A DNA stretch of 64,000 bases, taken from Osedax fenrisi (Eukaryota; Annelida; Polychaeta; Sabellida; Siboglinidae). How positions within the stretch are numbered: position 1 is the stretch's first letter; each line of letters begins with the position of its first letter. The notes under the pieces were generated by a model. The model had not been told where the DNA came from. It worked only from the letters and a program-made list of their open reading frames with translations, and did no database searches. The position numbers and the translations under genes are program-made. Of this stretch, positions 57,672-64,000 are shown piece after piece. The stretch lies in assembly GCA_964019155.1 (NCBI GenBank), contig OZ025243.1, forward strand, positions 8,301,865 through 8,365,864, written 5' to 3'.

Positions 57672-58266
57672 CCAGGTGATAGATGGGGAGAGGAAGGTAA
57701 TTGCATATGCTAGTAGATCATTAAAGGCAGGAGAAGAAAATCAAGCTAATTACTCGGCTAAGAAACTAGAGTTTCTTGCCGTAGTATGGGCGGTAACTGA
57801 TAAATTTAAACATTACTTAATGGGGGCTAAACAGTGTACAATATTTACAGATAATAGCGCTGTAGCGTGTATAGAAAATAAGAAACAGTTAACAGCTTTA
57901 GAGCAGAGGTGGGTATCAAGACTAGCGCCATTTCCAATACGTTTTAAATATAGAACAGGTAGTACAAATATAGTAGCAGATGCGTTATCTAGGAGATGTG
58001 AGGAGAATAATGAGGTAGAAGGGGATGATTTCAAAAGATTATATGAGGATGATCTAGAGATCAATGATATTAGTATAATAGCAGGCATAGAGGAAGGGAA
58101 GATAAGGGAGATGCAAATGGAGGAGCATAGGTTAAAAGAGATAATAAAACATTTAGAAAGTGGGTCAATAAATAATGATAACTACATAATAGAAGAAGGA
58201 GTTCTATATAAGAATAGGAAAAATGGTGATAAGGTATTGGTAGTTCCACGTGAGTTAATTAGGTAG
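57625..58266 (+). CDS. pol: Pol part 2: RNase H domain, frame-shifted from RT
   Basis: In the new frame the sequence starts LETDASHIGLGAVLSQ (first catalytic Asp) and contains VIAYASRSL, KKLEFLAVVWAV (catalytic Glu), TIFTDNSAVACIEN (catalytic Asp) and NIVADALSR, the standard Ty3/gypsy RNase H order. A spacer leads towards integrase. The frame ends at a TAG (58264-58266) after PRELIR. The same frame continues without further stops into integrase, so the TAG is a nonsense change in what should be one polyprotein. RNase H removes the RNA template after minus-strand synthesis. Confidence 0.85.
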   Translation: MLETDASHIGLGAVLSQVIDGERKVIAYASRSLKAGEENQANYSAKKLEFLAVVWAVTDKFKHYLMGAKQCTIFTDNSAVACIENKKQLTALEQRWVSRLAPFPIRFKYRTGSTNIVADALSRRCEENNEVEGDDFKRLYEDDLEINDISIIAGIEEGKIREMQMEEHRLKEIIKHLESGSINNDNYIIEEGVLYKNRKNGDKVLVVPRELIR

Positions 58267-59274
58267 ATCTTACAAGGGGTACACGATGCCAATGGTCACC
58301 AGGGTATAGATAGAACGGTAGCGAGAATCAGTCTAAAGTATACCTGGGTAGGTAGATATAGAGATATTAAGGAGTATATAGATAAGTGCGAAATATGTCA
58401 AGTATCTAAGGGAGGGGGTAGAAATCCTAAAATAGATATGGGATATTTAGGTGCAACTAGACCATTGGAGTTAGTGTTTCTAGACTTCGTTAATATTGAT
58501 AAATCCTCAGATGGAAGAGAGAGTATATTAGTAATGACCGATTCATATACTAAGTTTACTAGAGCTATTCCTACTAGAAATCAGTTAGCAATTACGGTAG
58601 CTAAGATATTAATGAATGAGTGGATCTATTGTTATGGGACTCCGGAGAGAATACATACCGACCAAGGACGTAATTTTCAAGCGGAAGTAGTTAGGGAAAT
58701 ATGTAAGTTATTTAATATTAACCAAAGTAGGACTAGTCCTTATCATCCAGAAGGTAATGGACAATGCGAACGCATGAATAGATCTATTATTAATTTATTA
58801 AGAGTTTTGTGTACGGAAGAAAAGTCCAAATGGCCGATTCATTTACCCAACATGATTCATGCGTATAATATTATGCCTCATGCGACAACAGGGTTTTCTC
58901 CATTTTTTTTAATGTTTGGACGTGAAGAAAAATTACCAGTTGATTTAAGATTAGAGAGGTATGGGAGAGGCACGGACAGTGATTGGTTATGGGAGACGAA
59001 GCAGAAAATGGGAGAAATCGGCAGTAAAGTAAAACATAGAATAGAATTAACTAGAAAAAAAATAAATGACAAAAAGAAAGAAGACGAATTAGAGGCTGGG
59101 ACTATAGTTAGAATAAAAAAACGTAAATTAGGTAGACGGAAATTAGAAAATATTTGGGGTGAGGAAAAATGGGAAGTTGAAGGTAGAGTTAAAGGTACTT
59201 CTGCCTATAAAATTAAATTTGGCCAGACATGTAGGGTGGAAAATAGGATCAATTTAAGAGTAACCAAGGATTAA
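58267..59274 (+). CDS. pol: Pol part 3: integrase, after an in-frame TAG
   Basis: Same frame as RNase H. An HHCC zinc-binding region opens directly after the stop: VHDANGHQG (His-x4-His) and KCEIC (Cys-x2-Cys). The catalytic core follows with LDFVNID (first Asp), RIHTDQGRNF (second Asp) and PYHPEGNGQCERMNRS (Glu), that is the complete D,D-35-E-like triad. The C-terminal part is Lys/Arg-rich (KKRKLGRRKL) and ends at TAA 59272-59274; no chromodomain is seen. The first internal ATG is 58438, after the zinc region. Integrase inserts the cDNA into the genome. Confidence 0.9.
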   Translation: MLQGVHDANGHQGIDRTVARISLKYTWVGRYRDIKEYIDKCEICQVSKGGGRNPKIDMGYLGATRPLELVFLDFVNIDKSSDGRESILVMTDSYTKFTRAIPTRNQLAITVAKILMNEWIYCYGTPERIHTDQGRNFQAEVVREICKLFNINQSRTSPYHPEGNGQCERMNRSIINLLRVLCTEEKSKWPIHLPNMIHAYNIMPHATTGFSPFFLMFGREEKLPVDLRLERYGRGTDSDWLWETKQKMGEIGSKVKHRIELTRKKINDKKKEDELEAGTIVRIKKRKLGRRKLENIWGEEKWEVEGRVKGTSAYKIKFGQTCRVENRINLRVTKD

Positions 59275-59424
59275 GGTTTAGTTTTAGTTATAGTTTAGGG
59301 TTGTGTAGGTTATACTTTTAGGTAATGGCATATATATTATGGGTAGTAATTTTGTTAAAAAAAAAAAAAAATATATATATATAATGTTTTTTATAAACAA
59401 ATAGTGTGGTCACTATTTTTCTTA

Positions 59425-59437
59425 GGTAGTGGGTGGA
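59425..59437 (+). promoter_or_regulatory. Polypurine tract before the 3' LTR
   Basis: GGTAGTGGGTGGA sits immediately before the 3' LTR, a purine-rich plus-strand primer site with two pyrimidine breaks. A longer A14 run lies at about 59357-59370. Confidence 0.6.
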
Positions 59438-59628
59438 TGTTGTAAGGTATATTATTAGTGTTATACAAGTGTGTGCACTGTAGCGTATCATATGCATTCC
59501 TATTTCCATTGTTGATATGCATGAATGATTTGATAAAAGTCATATCCTAAATTCAACAAGTCACTTCTAGAAATACAGTCAGTACTTAAACATCTATATT
59601 AGATATATAAAACAAGCGTAGCGCATAT

Positions 59629-59632
<4 letters not shown>
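59438..59632 (+). repeat. 3' LTR, 195 bp
   Basis: Identical to the 5' LTR throughout. It is followed directly by a (TA)n tract of about 50 bp. Confidence 0.95.
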
Positions 59633-59685
<53 letters not shown>

Positions 59686-59756
59686 TATATATATATATTT
59701 ATTATATATCATTTATCAATAATGAATATAAAATTAGAACATTATATATATTAAAA

Positions 59757-59791
<35 letters not shown>

Positions 59792-60734
59792 GTCATATAT
59801 GAAATAAAAATATGTTATATATAACACTATATAACAATATATATATAACAATATATATAACAACCTACATACTAATATAAACTCATTAATTTATGTACTT
59901 TAAACTTTAAAATGTAAACCAGAAGAGTAAACAGAAGTGTACAACATAAAAAGTCGATCACGTGATATTAAATCATGACTGTATGTCCGGATCTTCAATG
60001 TTATCTTAATACGACAAGTTATATATGTACTAATACGTATATAATGAATGTTACGTCCATTTAAATATATCTATTGTGGTATACACAATATCATATATTA
60101 TAAATGACTAATTCGACATATTTATAGCAAATCAAGAGATTATTTAAATAATATTACATTTAACAATTTAATATACATAAATTCCTAATTATTAAATACA
60201 ATCTAACTAAGGAATTCATATTTATTAAAGCGTTAAGATAATATTATTTAATATTTATTTACTGCGTGGATTTATTATGATTATAAATTAAAAATATACC
60301 GACAAATTTATTAAAATATAATACAAAATAAATGTATCAAATGTTAATATGAGTATGTTTATATTCATTGTATAATTATAATTCGTTTATGTGGAAAGCA
60401 AGTTTATATTTATAATAACGAAGTACATTATCATACATCACATTTGAAAGGACTCATATATATTATATATATATATATATAATATATATTATATATATAA
60501 ATATATATATATTAATATGTTCATACTATTATATTTAAAAAATAGCAACAAGAAAAAATAGATCATATTATATATCTCTAATTAAATGTATTATGATTAT
60601 TGCAACTTTAATTTATTAAAAATGAAATTTAGATTTTTAACTGCTATAAGAATGGTCCATTGATGACAAATAGAATGCATACACGAATGGAGTGAGGAAT
60701 TCAATGGTTTCAATGTATATGTATAATTATTATT

Positions 60735-60777
<43 letters not shown>

Positions 60778-60837
60778 ATATAAAACTTGAAGAGGGTAGA
60801 TTTCGACATTAAATCATATATATAGGCCTTTCATAAT
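59633..60837. other. AT-rich DNA with (TA)n tracts, no gene seen
   Basis: (TA)n at 59632-59682, 59764-59788 and 60739-60771. No coding sense on either strand. Confidence 0.45.
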
Positions 60838-61480
60838 GTCTACTGCTTCCAAGTGGAACAAGATACCTCTGGCGATAAGAAGTTATCCGTCCATTTAAAT
60901 CTTCCGCAGAAAACTGAAGATATATCTTTTATTATAATTATTTTGTTTTAGCTTTATTTGATTACACTTTAGAGAATTGTTTCTACTAGTATGTAAGTGT
61001 ATAAATACAATATTATTATTATTATATATGTATATATGTATACTTGTAATTATAAACAATGATATTACCGAGCATTCCTTATGCGTACATATGCTATACA
61101 ATATAATAGTAAGTATATACTTACCTTCTACCACTGGTATATTAATGTATTCTTCATACCATATACAATAACTTCATCATGAATAGTATATATATACTCC
61201 TAAATAACTTGTATATATGCTATAATATATTACGTAGAAATATTAATACTATATTCGTTATATAATTTTGTAATATTACATTTTTTTTTAAATAATGATT
61301 AATTATTAAATAAATAAATAAAAAATAATAATTTAAAATAAAACTCTAATTACTTAATATGCGTACGTTTAAAGATATAATATAGTAATAATTATACAAA
61401 GAATTGTTATGTTAACAAATACCCCATATTATACCCTATTATATCATAACATATTAAATCCTGTAATCAGATTGTTTGGG
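60838..61480 (+). mobile_element. LINE-B copy 1, 3' end only
   Basis: 60838-60925 reads S-T-A-S-K-W-N-K-I-P-L-A-I-R-S-Y-P-S-I-stop then I-F-R-R-K-L-K, the typical last residues of a non-LTR retrotransposon ORF2 (W-N-x-L-P..I-R..s..F+..L+). About 170 bp later a 390-bp non-coding segment (61095-61480) begins that is repeated after LINE-B copy 2. I therefore take it as the shared 3' UTR. Confidence 0.55.
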
Positions 61481-61779
61481 TATTTGGATACTATGCATTG
61501 CATAGACATTAGAGTGAGGCACCCCACTCAATATATATGGGTATGCATGTGTATGTATGGTTATAATGTAATATAACGTTAATAATATATAGATACACAT
61601 ATATTTATCGCCACCAACTTAAGTTCGGTGAATTCATACATGACTTTAGTAAATTCGTAAAAGCTGTACTCTAATACAATACGTTTTAAAAAATAATATA
61701 TAAATATATTAATAAATTAATATTTGCAAGTGAGATACATCTCGGATTATATCTTGAATAGATCAGTATTAATGCATTA

Positions 61780-62697
61780 AAAATGACATTGTTAAATCTT
61801 ACTCCATCTTCTACTTACTTCACTCCTTTTCTTATGGATAACATTGTACTCTATTATTCTACTACTGCTTCCAACTTAGGTGTACTTTTTGATTCTACTA
61901 TTTCCTTTTTCCTCATATTACTACCATCAATTAATATGTACATTATCATCTTTTTAGAATTAGAAAAATACGAAAATAAATTACTGTGTATGTTACTAAA
62001 ACTTTAGTTAATTCCCTTGTCCTCTCACGTATAGATTACTATTCCTTACTTCTCATTAATCTTCCATTATCCTCTTTATCTCCCCTAAATCGAGTTTTCG
62101 TTCATCAATCCATACCAAATATAACCTACGTATTTGAGATCATTCCTATATTTCTGTACCAACACTTATCTCATTGGTTCCCACTTAACAAACGCTCTGC
62201 TTATCGCACACTGTATATTGTTAATTCCTAAATATACTCTTATAATTGCCCGTCCTATAATCATGGTTCTATAGTACAAATATCTTATAAGATATATATA
62301 ATGTATACCTTCAATCTCTTATAAATGCATATCATATTCGATATACCTCTATTCGCCGTCCCTCAAAAATGAATACTCGGACACTAATTTATATGGGTAC
62401 TAAGCTATCGAATTAATTCCTACCCTCTATATAATATAGTCTATTAGATCCCTAACATCACATACAACATTTAATATATGTATACAACTATTATACTCAG
62501 ATATCATATATAAATGGTTGCTCGTGTACACACACATACACACACATATATATATATTTATATACTTATAATTATATACAATTATATGGCCGACTAAAAT
62601 ATACTATACAATATAATATTAACTATATATTTACCTTATACCAATTGTGTATTAATGTATTATATTAACACCTTATAAAATACTTCATCCTGAATAG

Positions 62698-62729
<32 letters not shown>

Positions 62730-62990
62730 CTTTAAATACCTTTATATACATTAATATATACTTAATATATTACGTAGAAATAGTAATACTATATTTATTA
62801 TATAATTATGTAATATTAAAAATGTTTTTTTTTAAATAATTATTTAATAAATAAATAACAAAATAATTAAAAATAAAACACTAATTACGTTTATATATAA
62901 TTTAGTAAGAATTATATAATTAATTGTTATGTAACAAATTGCCCGTATACCATATTGCATCATAACATATAGAATAATGCAATCAGATTA
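61780..62990 (+). pseudogene. LINE-B copy 2: degenerate C-terminal RT region and 3' UTR
   Basis: The pieces ASNLGVLFDSTISF, LVNSLVLSRIDYYSLLLINL, SLSPLNRVF and HWFPLNKRSAYRTLYIVNS are the conserved C-terminal blocks of Jockey/CR1/RTE-type ORF2 (LGV.fD, S..l.RiDYCNsLL..LP, L..lqrv.N, LHWLPv..Ri.yK). They are in different frames with stops. The coding traces fade by about 62440 and a 3' UTR homologous to copy 1 follows at 62605-62990. It is distinct from LINE-A, which lacks this motif style, and is in the opposite orientation. Confidence 0.65.
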
Positions 62991-63049
62991 TTTGTATTCT
63001 AATTACATGAATATGAATTTTTGTTATAGTATTCAGAGTATTACGACAT

Positions 63050-63580
63050 ACAAAAAGTAAATAACAATTTTAGATTTAGCTTTATTGGTGGTATTAATAT
63101 TATAACCCACTCGATTTTTATGAAAGTCAGAATATTTCATATGCTTCGCGCTGATTGGTTATAGGGTGTCATTATTAAGACATCTAGAGTGTCCGTATTA
63201 GGGACTTATATGGCCTCTAGATATATGCTTATAACTTAATGAATATTTGACACAAAATATAGAAATTATATATATTATTTTAATATACTTTATTTTATAA
63301 TAATATAGTGTTATTTTTTATATCGATACATTTGTATATTCTTGAGAAGATTTTAAATTGAATTTTTTTCTTCATAATTTTAAAAACGTAATACAAAAAT
63401 CAGTTTATTGGATATATCAGCAATATTTTGTATAATTAAATGATAAAAAATACTTTTTTAGATTATTTATATAATTATGAATATTTTACTCATTAAACAT
63501 TTTTTTGTAGGATTTATGGTTTCTGAGATACCGAGAGTGTCCGTTTTCGGGCACTGTCCGTATTCGGTTACTTTGCCCTA
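63050..63580 (-). mobile_element. MITE-1, copy 4, inverted, 5'-truncated
   Basis: From TTTAGATTTAGCTTTATTGG through CGCTGATTGGTTATAGGGTG, GCCTCTAGATATATGCTTAT and GGATTTATGGTTTCTGAGAT to GGGCACTGTCCGTATTCGG and the terminus GGTTACTTTGCCC-TA. It lacks the outer half at its left side. One base of the terminal repeat is changed (TTTGCCC for TTTCCCC). Confidence 0.8.
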
Positions 63581-63776
63581 ATGATATTACTTATTTTATA
63601 ATAAAACTTTTCCATTTTTATACATTTATCTTTTATATTTTTAATTAACTAATTTATTTATATATAATAAAATTGTAAATAAGATAGGATATATATTTTT
63701 ATATATATTTTTTTTAATTTATTTAGAAATTTATACATGGAATATATATATACATTTATACTGAATTATGTATTAT

Positions 63777-63818
<42 letters not shown>

Positions 63819-64000
63819 TAATTTAATATAACATTTATTGTAAATAGAAATTAATTCACACACATATAATCTAAAAAATATTTAAGAAAATTACAATATT
63901 TCCTTCTCATTAAAATAAGTTTGTAAATTTGTACTTTCATATAATATATTATCACGTGACTTGGTCCTATAGATATACACTTTCTTTCCACATAGAAGCA
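63581..64000. other. AT-rich window end, no gene seen
   Basis: (TA)n at about 63780-63811. Nothing else recognised. Confidence 0.45.

Larger units (their letters stand above)
54886..59632 (+). mobile_element. Ty3/gypsy-type LTR retrotransposon, 4,747 bp, young but broken
   Basis: Two 195-bp LTRs flank a primer-site candidate, gag, a -1 frameshift signal, pol in the order protease, reverse transcriptase, RNase H, integrase, and a polypurine tract. Integrase after RNase H identifies the Ty3/gypsy (Metaviridae) arrangement. There is no env-like frame. It sits inside a (TA)n tract: TATA precedes the 5' LTR and TATA follows the 3' LTR, so any target duplication is hidden. The coding G content of this block is clearly higher than its surroundings. 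Pol carries one frameshift and one stop. Confidence 0.95.

Noticed and set aside
57600..57680. Second programmed frameshift between RT and RNase H
   Set aside because: No slippery heptamer or structure is visible and the shift needed is +1 inside a domain linker. A one-base insertion is the simpler explanation.
55464..59072. Minus-strand open frames across the LTR element
   Set aside because: Shadows of gag and pol; no independent domain or start context.

Overview
This is eukaryotic, almost certainly metazoan, nuclear DNA. It is very A+T-rich (about four-fifths by eye, not computed), full of (TA)n microsatellites and packed with transposable-element remains. The one host gene found has short GT-AG introns and encodes a secreted protein with SEA-like and EGF-like domains and a C-terminal hydrophobic tail of the GPI-signal type, an animal combination. 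The standard genetic code fits. The sequence alone does not tell me the phylum.

Layout. 1-23.7 kb is gene-poor. It holds a broken LINE (family A), pieces of a tRNA-derived SINE, a TTAA-flanked MITE, a 2.3 kb dead hAT transposon of the ZMYM1-like type, three copies of a second MITE family, a long (CTA)n array, a G-rich hexamer array and two perfect palindromes. 23.7-42.7 kb is one large plus-strand gene that I reconstructed exon by exon: 37 coding exons, 3,912 nt, 1,303 residues, every junction GT-AG and phase-consistent with no internal stop. It encodes a signal peptide, 15 tandem six-cysteine modules, a Ser/Thr-rich linker, a SEA-like domain, one EGF-like domain and a hydrophobic tail. Its introns carry a SINE, a TTAA MITE, a foldback element and small tandem duplications. 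42.7-46.0 kb is empty AT-rich DNA. 46.0-54.2 kb is a nest of one MITE family (ends GGGGAAAGTAACC, flanked by TA): an inverted pair around a palindromic spacer, one copy split by a 4.2 kb LINE-A, and one complete 0.9 kb copy. 54.9-59.6 kb is a 4.75 kb Ty3/gypsy-type LTR retrotransposon with identical 195-bp LTRs. 60.8-63.6 kb holds two 5'-truncated LINE-B copies and a fourth MITE-1 copy.

How the parts relate. The big gene looks like a cell-surface or extracellular adhesin built by repeated duplication of a two-exon module; its exon map records intron losses and relocations. The LTR element has a textbook -1 frameshift signal (slippery heptamer plus predicted pseudoknot) between gag and pol. 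Its pol is broken by a one-base shift and an amber stop although its LTRs are identical. All other elements are fossils.
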